From: Pseudomonadota bacterium
Lineage (GTDB): Bacteria > Pseudomonadota > Alphaproteobacteria > Caulobacterales > Caulobacteraceae
DNA length: 36,510 nucleotides
NCBI GenBank assembly: GCA_023451375.1
Contig: JAEXZS010000017.1
Span: forward strand, 1-36,510
Direction of reading: 5' to 3'
Of the stretch, positions 1 to 7,130 are shown one piece after another; position 1 is the stretch's first letter; every line of letters begins with the position of its first letter. The notes beneath the pieces are model-generated. The model was not told where the DNA came from. It ran no database searches and saw only the letters and a list, made by a program, of their open reading frames with translations. The position numbers and the translations under genes are program-made.

Positions 1-1
1 C

Positions 2-61
2 GCCCAGAACCTGCGCAAACTGGCCAAGCTGATCCCGCCACCAACGCCGGCGACCGCATGA
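2..61 (+). mobile_element. C-terminal end of a transposase (partial, runs off left edge)
   Basis: The frame opening at base 2 reads AQNLRKLAKLIPPPTPATA and then a stop. A QNLRKLAKLI ending followed by a short Pro/Ala tail is typical of the C-terminus of DDE transposases of the IS1182/IS5-like type. Only 19 codons lie in the window, so the family is a guess from the tail alone. The element's terminal inverted repeat should lie just after the stop, roughly 90-135, but its partner end is outside the window. Together with the IS5 remnant near 1.3 kb and the HipA remnant near 3.3 kb, it marks this edge as a site of past transposition. Confidence 0.6.
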
Positions 62-320
62 GGCGGGAGCAAACCGCAGCGTCCGATATTGGCGGCGATC
101 TCAGAAGCGGCCTTTTTCAACGAAATCCGCGCGAAGCATCACGCAAGAGGCCGGTGCACGATCACGAGGCCGGTACCGTGCGCCGCTGATCGAGATAGTA
201 TCTTGCCACGGTGAGGTCCTCGATGCCGCTGGCCGGCCTGATCGGCGCCGACCACGCCTTAGGGGTACGCCGGATGCGCTTCGAACATTTATTCGATGTA
301 GCCCACCCCGCGCTAAATGC
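62..320. other. Intergenic stretch beside the transposase end; possible decayed minus-strand coding sequence
   Basis: No intact gene is seen. On the minus strand about 172-255 reads in one frame as KAWSAPIRPASGIEDLTVAR and onward with a coding-like GC3 pattern. A neighbouring frame supplies MFEAHPAYP just upstream (about 265-291), as if one frameshift separated two pieces of a degraded gene. I do not recognise the family. The first part of the stretch probably contains the end of the insertion sequence. Confidence 0.25.
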
Positions 321-1091
321 TCAGGAGCGACCTGCGGCTTGGAGAATGAGATTCGCAACCTCGCGAGGACGGGACAGCAGCGAGACGTGACTGGCTGCAA
401 GCTCGACAGTCGTGGCGTTCATCCTCTGGGCCATGAAACGCTGCAGGTCGGGATCAATGACGCGATCCTGCGTCGAAACGGCATAGAAGCTCGGCTTGGA
501 GCGCCAGGCTGCATGTGTCGTCCGACCAGCGGTCAGCGACTTCCTGAACGGCCATTGCGCAGCGTAGAGCGCCCGCGCCCTGACTTCCGGCAAGTCGGGG
601 GCGAAGTCGCGCAGGAACGCCTCCTCGCTGAGCCTGCCCTCATCGCCATCGAACACGATGCCGGCCGAGGCGGGTGGCGTGGGATAATTTGCGGCCAGCG
701 CTGTATAGTCCTCATCGGCATCGGGCGCCCGAGCGGCGATATAGCCAAGAGCCGACACGTTGGGGTGCAAGCCGGCTTCCGTGACGATCATCCCTGAAAA
801 GGAATGCCCTGCGAGCACCGTCGGGCCGTTCTGTCGATCCAGCGCCCTGTTGCAGACGGAAACCGCCTCGGCGAGCGAGGTGAGCGGATTTTGTACGGAG
901 GTGACGTTGAGGCCTTGCGACTGTAGGTGCGGGATCACCTCCAGCCAGGATGATCCATCGGCAAAGAGACCGTGGACAAGGACGACATTGCTCGCTCTTG
1001 GCGTCGAACGAGCAGCCGCTATCGCCCCGGGCGCGGCCATCACGGCTCCGGCGGTCAGCAGCGCTCCGGTAAACATCCGTCGATTGAACAT
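321..1091 (-). CDS. Tat-exported alpha/beta hydrolase
   Basis: This 256-aa protein has a twin-arginine signal: NRRMFTGALL followed by an Ala-rich hydrophobic stretch and a cleavage-like region near residues 22-30. It is therefore probably periplasmic. The fold is alpha/beta hydrolase: VVLVHGLFADGSSW carries the HG oxyanion strand (about 36-49), GHSFSG (95-100) gives the nucleophile Ser97, Asp209 or Asp213 is the acid candidate, and His235 in ASHVSLLSRP is the catalytic histidine. It resembles small esterases and haloperoxidase-like hydrolases; the substrate cannot be told. A GGAG lies about 9 nt before the ATG. It is downstream of, and co-oriented with, the short-chain dehydrogenase, but an IS5 remnant separates the two, so a shared transcript is uncertain. 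Confidence 0.85.
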   Translation of the reverse strand: MFNRRMFTGALLTAGAVMAAPGAIAAARSTPRASNVVLVHGLFADGSSWLEVIPHLQSQGLNVTSVQNPLTSLAEAVSVCNRALDRQNGPTVLAGHSFSGMIVTEAGLHPNVSALGYIAARAPDADEDYTALAANYPTPPASAGIVFDGDEGRLSEEAFLRDFAPDLPEVRARALYAAQWPFRKSLTAGRTTHAAWRSKPSFYAVSTQDRVIDPDLQRFMAQRMNATTVELAASHVSLLSRPREVANLILQAAGRS

Positions 1092-1255
1092 TATGATGTC
1101 TCCAGCTTTCCGTTGAACCCGGTGAAGTAAGCGCTCTGATCTGATTTAGGCGGGATTTAGTTGGCTTCAGGCGAAGTCTGCGGATAGGGCGTCCTATGCC
1201 GCATCCTCGAAGGACTTATGGCCTGCAACGAAGCTGCCGTCGTTAGGTTCAAAGA

Positions 1256-1411
1256 GGTGACGAGCAGATGGCTCGACTGGAGCGCTATTTCCCAAGAGCC
1301 CCGGCAGGCCCAGTGGATGATCGCCGGGTGTTGAGCGAGATCATCTTCGTCAACCCTGTGATCCGCCTTGGTCGCCGCCGGGGCTTCAGGCGCGGCGGCT
1401 CGCTCGCGTGA
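1256..1411 (+). pseudogene. IS5-family transposase N-terminal remnant
   Basis: From GAC GAG CAG ATG (1259-1270) the plus frame reads DEQMARLERYFP, then a short divergent piece, then VDDRRVLSEIIFVN. This matches the N-terminus of the IS427-group IS5 transposase OrfA, which normally reads like a MARLE..FP segment followed by VDDRRVLSGIIFV. Similarity stops at about 1353 where RNGLRW would be expected. The frame then closes at 1411 in unrelated sequence. No second reading frame, DDE region or terminal repeats remain. It is a relic between the hydrolase and the dehydrogenase and is antisense to both. Confidence 0.7.
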
Positions 1412-1447
1412 TCCATCGAGGGATTGCAGGCCGCCGCGCCTCGATGA

Positions 1448-2197
1448 TCAGCCCGCCTCCGCCATCCACTGTTTAGCGTCGGCGCCGGCGGCGATCCTGA
1501 ACGGGGCCGAAGCGTCGGTCGCCGCCAGCCAGACAGCCTCGGCGACGTCGATCGCATGCGTCCTCGGGCGGTCGGTGTCCTGGAACTGCGCGATCATGCC
1601 GTCGATCAGCGGCTTGTAATCGGCATTATCCTGGCCGCGCAGATAGGGCATGGCGTTGGCTGCGAACTGCGTCTCGTGCGAACCGCCCGGCAGCACGATA
1701 TGCGTCCTCACGCCGAACGGCTCCATCTCTACCGCCAGTGACTCGGTCAGTGCGTTTACGGCCGCCTTGCTGGCTCGGTACACGCTGACCAGAGGCACGG
1801 GTCTGAACGTCACCGAGGACGTCACATTGATGACGACGCCCGCCCTGCGCTCGCGAAACTGCGGCAGCACGGCCTGGAGCATCGCGATCGTGCCGAGCGT
1901 ATTGGTTTCAAACAACGCGCGGGCGGTCTCGGGCTCGATCAGCTCGACCGGAACGACGGCGCCGAAGCCCGCATTGTTGACGAGGACGTCGATCGGCCCG
2001 GCGGCGGAAACGGCGGCGTCGATGCTCGCCCGGTCGGTGACATCGAGCGGCAGGATCTTCAGATCGTCGGAAGCCGGCAGAACGCTGACGTCCGGCTTTC
2101 GCATGGTGGCGATCACGGTCCAGCCGCGATCAAGGAACAGGCGGGCGGTCTCGAGACCGAAACCCGTGGAACAGCCGGTGATGAGAATGGTGGGCAT
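1448..2197 (-). CDS. Short-chain dehydrogenase/reductase (classical SDR)
   Basis: This 249-aa classical SDR has the cofactor motif TGCSTGFG (residues 7-14), NNAG (74-77), a Ser127/Ser128 candidate for the catalytic serine, and the YRASK active site with Tyr140 and Lys144. The start at 2197 is chosen because the Rossmann strand MPTILITG begins there and a GGAG-type ribosome site precedes it. A longer in-frame ATG at 2275 would add 26 residues that do not resemble the family. Substrate is unknown. The gene is divergent from the AraC regulator at 2296, the usual arrangement for a regulator controlling its neighbour. Typical substrates are small alcohols, ketones or quinones. Confidence 0.88.
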   Translation of the reverse strand: MPTILITGCSTGFGLETARLFLDRGWTVIATMRKPDVSVLPASDDLKILPLDVTDRASIDAAVSAAGPIDVLVNNAGFGAVVPVELIEPETARALFETNTLGTIAMLQAVLPQFRERRAGVVINVTSSVTFRPVPLVSVYRASKAAVNALTESLAVEMEPFGVRTHIVLPGGSHETQFAANAMPYLRGQDNADYKPLIDGMIAQFQDTDRPRTHAIDVAEAVWLAATDASAPFRIAAGADAKQWMAEAG

Positions 2198-2295
2198 GCG
2201 ATCGCTCCGTTTGCGTAGATGCATGACGGAGATGGAAACGGCCGGCCGGACTTTATATAGGCAAGCGTCCTCCATTCTTTTGTGAAAGTCCTCCT
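2198..2295. promoter_or_regulatory. Divergent promoter region between the SDR and AraC genes
   Basis: This 98-bp gap separates the start codons of the two divergent genes and must hold both promoters. The section around 2250-2285 is distinctly AT-richer than its surroundings (ctttatatag and ctattcttttgtg-like runs). This is the natural place for the AraC protein to bind. No clear palindrome or direct repeat was identified by eye. Confidence 0.45.
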
Positions 2296-3216
2296 ATGCC
2301 GGTCGATCCGCTCGCCGAGATCGTGACGCTTTTGCAGCCGAGCGCCAGTTTCTCCAAGCTAGTTGAATATGCCGGCGCCTGGCGCGTTCGCGGCGACGTC
2401 GAAGCCAAGCCTCTCTACTGCGCGGTTCTCGAAGGCGAATGCCGGATGGTCGCTGCGGGACAGCCTCCGCTGATCTTGCGGGCGGGCGACTTCGTGCTGG
2501 CGCCCGCCGCACAGGAGCTGGTGGTCGAGAGCCTCATGCCGCCCGCGGCCGGAATCGCGATGACGCCGGTCGAAATCGGCGAGGGACGGTTTCGCGTCGG
2601 TCCGCAAGGTCTTTCGCCCAATCTGCGCATGCAGGTCGGCCTGTGCCGCTTCGCCTCGCCCGATGCGGCGCTGTTCGTCTCACTGCTCCCGGCGATGGTC
2701 GTCGCGCGCGGCGAGCCACGGCTTGTCACGCTGATGCAGTTGGTGGGCGACGAGACCCGAAAGGCCCGTCCGGCTCGCGAACTCGTGCTCGAGCGGCTTT
2801 TGGAGGTGCTGCTGATCGAAGCTCTGCGCTGCGGCGCCGAAACCGCGGCGACGCCGAGTGTCGCGCGCGGCCTTGCTGACGAGCGTCTGGTCGCGGCCCT
2901 GCGGGCGATGCACGCGCGACCCGACCATGGCTGGACGGTCGCGGACCTGGCGGCGGAGACGGCCCTGTCGCGCTCCGCCTTCTTCGCGCGCTTCAATCGG
3001 ACGGTGGGACTGGCGCCGATGGAATACCTGGTCGCCTGGCGCATGGCGCTCGCCAAGCGGCTGCTGGATGCGGGCGAACTGGCGGTAGCGCAGATCGCCG
3101 CGCGCGTCGGCTACGCGTCCGCAAGCACATTCACGACCGCCTTCGTCCGTCATGTCGGTATCCCGCCGGCCCGCTACGCCCGTGGCTTCCGGGACCTTTC
3201 GGGCGTCGACGCGTAA
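2296..3216 (+). CDS. AraC-family transcriptional regulator with N-terminal cupin domain
   Basis: The 306-aa protein has two parts. Residues about 5-185 look like the cupin_6 ligand domain of AraC regulators: a beta-rich segment with EGECRMVAAGQPPLILRAGDFVLAPA, where the GD before FVL is characteristic. Residues about 212-297 form the double helix-turn-helix: WTVADLAAETALSRSAFFARFNRTVG, then ELAVAQIAARVGYASASTFTTAF, then GIPPARYARGF. Members of this subfamily are often encoded beside the reductase or hydrolase they control and respond to small hydrophobic or electrophilic molecules. Here the partner is the divergent SDR. Its 3' end runs up to the HipA relic, and the sequence composition changes soon after. 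Confidence 0.9.
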   Translation: MPVDPLAEIVTLLQPSASFSKLVEYAGAWRVRGDVEAKPLYCAVLEGECRMVAAGQPPLILRAGDFVLAPAAQELVVESLMPPAAGIAMTPVEIGEGRFRVGPQGLSPNLRMQVGLCRFASPDAALFVSLLPAMVVARGEPRLVTLMQLVGDETRKARPARELVLERLLEVLLIEALRCGAETAATPSVARGLADERLVAALRAMHARPDHGWTVADLAAETALSRSAFFARFNRTVGLAPMEYLVAWRMALAKRLLDAGELAVAQIAARVGYASASTFTTAFVRHVGIPPARYARGFRDLSGVDA

Positions 3217-3259
3217 AGGACGATCTCGCCGCCTTCGCGGCGATGCATGCTGGCGGTCT

Positions 3260-3472
3260 ATTCGGCCGGTCTCCTGTCTCCGGATGAAATGCGATCATCG
3301 CCTTGGGCCGTGCCCCGGTCGAGGAGCCGTTGAAGGCGATGAGCTCTTCGAGAACTTCGTCGGCCTCTCCTTGCAAGATCGCCTGGGACTGATCGGCGAG
3401 ACGATCCAGATCGAGGTCGGCTTCCGGCGCTTCGGGCCCTTGGTCGGGCTCGTAGACGAGGGCTATCCCTAA
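3260..3472 (-). pseudogene. HipA-family toxin/kinase remnant
   Basis: In one minus-strand frame the sequence reads GIALVYEPDQGPEAP, then DLDLDRLADQSQAIL, then GEADEVLEELIAFNG followed by SSTGARPKAMIAF. This is the start of the kinase-like part of HipA proteins, where an L..L.GSSGGARPKA block forms the phosphate-binding loop. HipA is normally about 400-440 aa; only about 70 residues survive. An in-frame TAA sits immediately upstream at 3473-3475, similarity ends near 3260, and the frame then runs into the antisense of the AraC gene. No HipB antitoxin was found. It cannot be functional and records a former type II toxin-antitoxin module or chromosomal HipA. Confidence 0.72.
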
Positions 3473-3475
3473 TTA

Positions 3476-4182
3476 GGGTGTCTCGATGTCCTTCCATGGC
3501 GACACTGGCGACAAAATGCATCGCTCGAGAGCCACGAGGGAGGCCTCTTCGCCAAGGAGCGTAGGCTTCTCTGAACATACCATACGCGTCTCAGGAGCGC
3601 GGAGCGGCCAGCGCCGACCTGGGCATCCAGCCGATGGTTGAGCTGCCACAATAATCGATGCCTTTTTGTCCCCCTGCTAGAGCGGTCTCGCATAGCGACG
3701 GTGGTGGCCGCTCGGTACGCTTCGAACTTCTATCGAGGCGTTAAACCAAGCCTCCGGTGGCGGACGATCAATGGTGCCAAATCCAGCCAGAACGGAGGAA
3801 CGAAAAGAAAATAAAAGCGGAACTGCGTGTGCAAATTTTGCACACGAAGAACTGCAAGTCATTGATCAGTAGAGTAAATCCGCGCCATCCATCATAGGGG
3901 CGATAGAAAGTCTGCGATCCTGATTTTGCAGCATTTGGGTAGATCAAAAAGGGTTGGCAGCGGCGTGGGCAATCGAATTCACGCCGTGCTGCGACGTTCT
4001 TGTCGGGTTTCGACATCTCAGTGCACGCAGAACGCACGCGAAAATGCCGACATTTGAAAGCTCCCGCCCGAACGGGGCGAGTTGGGGGCGCTATATAAGC
4101 GACACCTTCTTCAAACGCGACGATGGAGATCGGCGGGCTGTGGAGGCGGAAAGCCAGCGCCCTTTGTGGTGAGACATTGACG
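3476..4182. other. About 700 bp with no recognisable gene; lower GC than the rest
   Basis: All six frames are broken or unconvincing. Short open stretches exist (for example minus 3768-4037 and plus 3954-4172), but they start at poor codons, lack ribosome sites and show no known motif. The composition is visibly more AT-rich than the flanking genes, especially 3790-3960. The stretch carries a perfect palindrome (3826-3846). It looks like relic accessory DNA between the HipA fragment and the glycan island. Confidence 0.5.
3826..3846. repeat. Perfect 10+1+10 palindrome, operator-like
   Basis: The half-site CGTGTGCAAA is followed by a single central T and then its exact reverse complement TTTGCACACG, 21 bp in all. 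It lies in AT-rich non-coding sequence. A 21-bp perfect dyad with a one-base centre is unlikely to be a terminator hairpin because there is no loop. It is the usual form of a binding site for a dimeric helix-turn-helix repressor. No intact gene starts close by, so it may be an orphan operator of the lost toxin-antitoxin or mobile module. A half-site-like TTTTGCA recurs near 3924. Confidence 0.5.
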
Positions 4183-4212
4183 CTGAAGCGCAGGCGGCTG
4201 CCTAGGCTTCAG
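4183..4212 (-). terminator. Hairpin at the 3' end of the NdvA-like exporter gene
   Basis: CTGAAGC (4183-4189) pairs perfectly with GCTTCAG (4206-4212), and an inner AGGC/GCCT pair extends the stem. It overlaps the stop codon of the minus-strand exporter gene. There is no U-tract on either strand, so it may be a weak or Rho-assisted terminator or an mRNA 3'-end stabiliser. Confidence 0.4.
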
Positions 4213-5948
4213 GGCGGACTCGCGGCGGGCGGCGCCAGGCCGCCTTCACGGGCGAGTCGCCAGAACACCCCGCCTTGAGCCATGAGATCGGCGTAGCGCC
4301 CCTGTTCGACGATGCGGCCTCGATCCATCACCACGATCAGGTCGGCGTCGACGACGGTCGAGAGGCGGTGGGCGATCAGGAAGGTCGTGCGGCCTCGGCT
4401 GGCGGCTTCAAGCGCCTGTTTCACCTTGTGCTCGGTGACCGTGTCCAGGGCGCTGGTCGCCTCGTCCAGGATCAGGATCGGCGCGTCCTTGAGAATCGCG
4501 CGGGCGATGGCGATCCGCTGTCGCTCGCCGCCCGAGAGCAGGCGTCCCTGTTCACCGATGACGAAGCCGTAACCGCCGGGCTTCTGCAGGATGACGTCGT
4601 GCACCTGGGCGGCGCGCGCCGCCTTCTCCAACTCGGCGTCCGTCGCCTCCGGCCGGGCGAGGCGGAGATTGTCCGCGATGGAGCGGTTGAACAGGCCGGC
4701 GTCCTGAAAGACCACCGCGATGGAGGCCCGCAACGACGTCAGGCTGATCCGGCGTATGTCGTGGCCGTCGATGGTGATGCGGCCGATGTCCGGCTCTCGC
4801 TGGCGCTGCAGCAGGCTCATCAGCGTCGTCTTGCCCGCCCCGCTGGCGCCGACCAGGGCGACGGTGGCGCCGGCTTCCGCCCGCAGTTCGATGTCGAACA
4901 CGCCCATGTGGCTGCCCAGGAACCAGTGGGAGACCCGTTCGAAGACGATTTCGCCGCGTACCGCGCTCAGCGTCTCGGCGTCGGGGGAGTCCGCCTGGCC
5001 CAGGCGCGTGTCCATCAGATCGAACAGGCCCTGAAGCGTCGGGGCTTGGACGAACACCCGCGCCATGGAGGCCGACAACTGATCCAGCCGGGCGATCAGC
5101 AGGCCGGCGAAGCCGATGAAGCTGACGATCTCGCCGACGCTGATCTGCCCCGCGCGCAGCAGCAGGGCCCCGACGGCGAACAGGGTCACCATGGCCACGG
5201 TCGACGCTCCGCGCGTCATCACCATCAGCACCGCCCACCAACTGAGGACCGGATACTGGGCGCCCAGCAGCCGCCCCGTCATGGCCCGGAGGTCGGCGCC
5301 TTCCGCGCGCGTCCGGGTGTAGGCCTGGATCACGCCGACATTGGCGATGACGTCGCCGATGCGACTGGAGACAGCCTGGTGGTGGGCCTCGACACGCGCC
5401 TGGCCGGCTTCGGTTCGGCCCACGACCAGCCAGCAGACGGCGACATAGGCCAGCGCCAGCGCCAGCAGCACGGCGGCCATCACCGGCTGGATCCAGAAGG
5501 CGAGCGGGATCAGCAGGACGAGGCTGGCGGCCGCCGCCTGCTGCTCGCGGAAGAGGGCCAGCAGCAGACTGAACAGGGCGTCGCCGCCGGTCAGCATGGC
5601 GCGGATGACGCGGCCTGTCCCCTGTTCGGAAAGAAAGGGGGCCGGCAGGGTCATGGCGCGGTCAAAGGCCTGGGTCATGGCGGCCAGCCGGCGGCGGTGC
5701 GCCATGCGGTCGGCGAGCAGCGATACGGTCGCTCCGCCCGCAATGCCGGCGGCGCCCAACAGGGCCCAGAAGCCGATCAACGGCCAGGCCGCAAGGCCCC
5801 GGCCGAGCGCGTCCACCACTCTGCCGAACAGCACCGGCTCCAGAACAGCCAGGCCGCCCAGCAGCAGGTTGGCCACGACGAGACCGGCCGCCCTCCGCCG
5901 GTCGGGCCAAAGCAGCCGCAGCGCGCGGGTGTAGAGGGCGACGATCAT
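4209..5948 (-). CDS. ndvA: Fused ABC exporter (permease plus ATPase), NdvA/ChvA-like glucan exporter
   Basis: This 579-aa half-transporter has an N-terminal six-helix membrane domain (about residues 20-290) and a C-terminal nucleotide-binding domain (about 332-565). Visible motifs are Walker A GASGAGKT (367-374), the Q-loop glutamine 415 in VFQDAG, signature LSGGERQR (471-478), Walker B ILILDE (491-496) and the H-loop His527. The N-terminal pattern, ALYTRALRLL then VVANLLLG then AVLEPVLFGRVVDAL, and the length match the cyclic beta-1,2-glucan exporters NdvA/ChvA of alphaproteobacteria. No glucan synthase (NdvB/ChvB) is in this window, so another glycan could be the cargo. It is divergent from galE across 153 bp holding a spaced inverted repeat and an EcfG-like promoter candidate. 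The symbol is by similarity. Confidence 0.85.
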   Translation of the reverse strand: MIVALYTRALRLLWPDRRRAAGLVVANLLLGGLAVLEPVLFGRVVDALGRGLAAWPLIGFWALLGAAGIAGGATVSLLADRMAHRRRLAAMTQAFDRAMTLPAPFLSEQGTGRVIRAMLTGGDALFSLLLALFREQQAAAASLVLLIPLAFWIQPVMAAVLLALALAYVAVCWLVVGRTEAGQARVEAHHQAVSSRIGDVIANVGVIQAYTRTRAEGADLRAMTGRLLGAQYPVLSWWAVLMVMTRGASTVAMVTLFAVGALLLRAGQISVGEIVSFIGFAGLLIARLDQLSASMARVFVQAPTLQGLFDLMDTRLGQADSPDAETLSAVRGEIVFERVSHWFLGSHMGVFDIELRAEAGATVALVGASGAGKTTLMSLLQRQREPDIGRITIDGHDIRRISLTSLRASIAVVFQDAGLFNRSIADNLRLARPEATDAELEKAARAAQVHDVILQKPGGYGFVIGEQGRLLSGGERQRIAIARAILKDAPILILDEATSALDTVTEHKVKQALEAASRGRTTFLIAHRLSTVVDADLIVVMDRGRIVEQGRYADLMAQGGVFWRLAREGGLAPPAASPP

Positions 5949-6062
5949 GATGGGGCCTGTTGCGGCGTCCTGCCTCCAACCCGGCGCAGGCCCGCCGGTT
6001 CACGGCCGCGCCGTCACGCCACGGCTGCGTCGGATAACGGACGCCAGGCAACAGGCCCCGTC
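5949..6062. repeat. Spaced inverted repeat in the ndvA-galE divergent promoter region
   Basis: GATGGGGCCTGTTGC (5949-5963) recurs in reverse complement as GCAACAGGCCCCGTC (6048-6062), matching at 14 of 15 positions including an unbroken core of 12. The arms lie 84 bp apart and abut the ndvA start codon on one side and the galE leader on the other. Two copies of one site flanking a divergent promoter would suit a regulator that loops or controls both genes. A long-range RNA stem is the alternative. Confidence 0.5.
5978..6002 (-). promoter_or_regulatory. Weak EcfG-like promoter candidate for ndvA
   Basis: On the minus strand TGAAC is followed by 16 bases and then GGTT. It matches the alphaproteobacterial EcfG/SigT pattern (GGAAC, 16-17 bases, CGTT) in spacing and in most bases, and lies about 25 bases before the ndvA start. 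It is the weakest of the four candidates in this island. Confidence 0.25.
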
Positions 6063-6101
6063 CGGCCGCTTTCCCGAATCGAACAGGGAGAGGCAAGCGT
6101 C

Positions 6102-7130
6102 ATGGCGCGACGGATACTGGTCACCGGAGGGGCGGGCTACATCGGCTCGCATACCTGCAAGGCGCTGGCCCGCGCCGGCTACGAGCCGGTGGTGTTCGAC
6201 GACCTGTCGAACGGACATCGGGAGGCCGTGCGTTGGGGGCCGCTGGTGATCGGCGACGTTCGCGACAGCGCGGCCGTGAGCACATGCATGAAGGACCACG
6301 ACGTCTCCGCCGTGATCCATTTCGCCGGCCTGATCGAGGTCGGACGCTCGGTGCAGGAGCCGGGCTTGTTCTGGGACTGCAATCTCAACGGCGTCGCCAG
6401 CGTGCTGGGGGCCATGCGGGTGAACGGCGTCGAACGCATCGTCTTCTCCTCGACGGCGGCGGTCTACGGTCAACCCGGGCGGGCGGAAGCCGGCCCCCTG
6501 AAGGAAGAGACGACCACCGCGCCGATCAATCCCTACGGCGACAGCAAGCTTGCGGCCGAGCGGCTGATCGCCGCCCATGCGCGGGCGCACGGGATCCAGG
6601 GTGTGGCTCTGCGTTACTTCAACGCCTCCGGCGCCGACCCCGAGGGCGAAGTAGGCGAGGCGCACCAGCCCGAGAGCCACCTGATCCCCCTCGCCATCGA
6701 GGCGGCGCTGGGCTTGGGGCCGGCCCTGACGGTGTTCGGACAGGATTTCCCCACGCCGGACGGGGCTTGCATCCGCGATTACATCCATGTCGCGGATCTG
6801 GCCGAGGCGCATGTGCGCGCGCTGGACGCGCCCACCGGGGACGCCGGCTTCGTCGCTCTGAACCTGGGTCTGGGGCGGGGACTGTCGGTTCTGGAGGTGA
6901 TCGCGGCGGTGAGCCGAGCCGTCGGCCGGCCCACGCCGTTCACCGTCGGCGCTCGGCGTCCCGGCGATCCCGCGGTGCTGGTGGCCGATCCTTCGCGCGC
7001 GCGCAGCCTGCTGGGCTGGCGTCCGGCCCATGAGGCGATCGACGACATCGTGTCGACGGCGCTCGCCTGGCGGCTGCATCCGCTGTTCGGCCCCGCCGCC
7101 CCCGCGGCGCCGGCGGCCCGCGTGGCCTGA
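6102..7130 (+). CDS. galE: UDP-glucose 4-epimerase
   Basis: This 342-aa extended SDR interconverts UDP-glucose and UDP-galactose in the cytoplasm. It begins MARRILVTGGAGYIGSHTC, the NAD-binding motif of GalE. The central FSSTAAVYG (115-123) and YGDSK (145-149) supply the catalytic Ser/Thr, Tyr145 and Lys149. ALRYFNASGADPEGEVGE and the later RDYIHVADLAEAHVRAL are GalE signatures. The ATG at 6102 is preceded by AGGGAGAGG; the frame is open much further upstream, but that part is only antisense to ndvA. The stop overlaps the next start (TGATG), so the GH1-like gene is translationally coupled. In this setting GalE most likely feeds UDP-galactose to the Glf mutase encoded two genes on. Confidence 0.95.
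   Translation: MARRILVTGGAGYIGSHTCKALARAGYEPVVFDDLSNGHREAVRWGPLVIGDVRDSAAVSTCMKDHDVSAVIHFAGLIEVGRSVQEPGLFWDCNLNGVASVLGAMRVNGVERIVFSSTAAVYGQPGRAEAGPLKEETTTAPINPYGDSKLAAERLIAAHARAHGIQGVALRYFNASGADPEGEVGEAHQPESHLIPLAIEAALGLGPALTVFGQDFPTPDGACIRDYIHVADLAEAHVRALDAPTGDAGFVALNLGLGRGLSVLEVIAAVSRAVGRPTPFTVGARRPGDPAVLVADPSRARSLLGWRPAHEAIDDIVSTALAWRLHPLFGPAAPAAPAARVA

Noticed and set aside
3131..3376. Intact small HipA-like gene
   Set aside because: Only the upper part resembles HipA; the lower part is antisense to the AraC gene, an upstream stop closes the frame and most of the protein is missing. Recorded as a relic instead.
3768..4172. Small proteins encoded in the AT-rich stretch on either strand
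   Set aside because: No ribosome sites, no family motifs, amino-acid composition not protein-like and poor start codons.
4275..6101. Long plus-strand open frame leading into galE, giving an apparent 951-aa protein
   Set aside because: The first 609 codons are exactly antisense to the NdvA-like exporter, are rich in His/Gln/Asp in a pattern typical of the complement of a high-GC gene, and have no domain. GalE starts at 6102 with a proper ribosome site.
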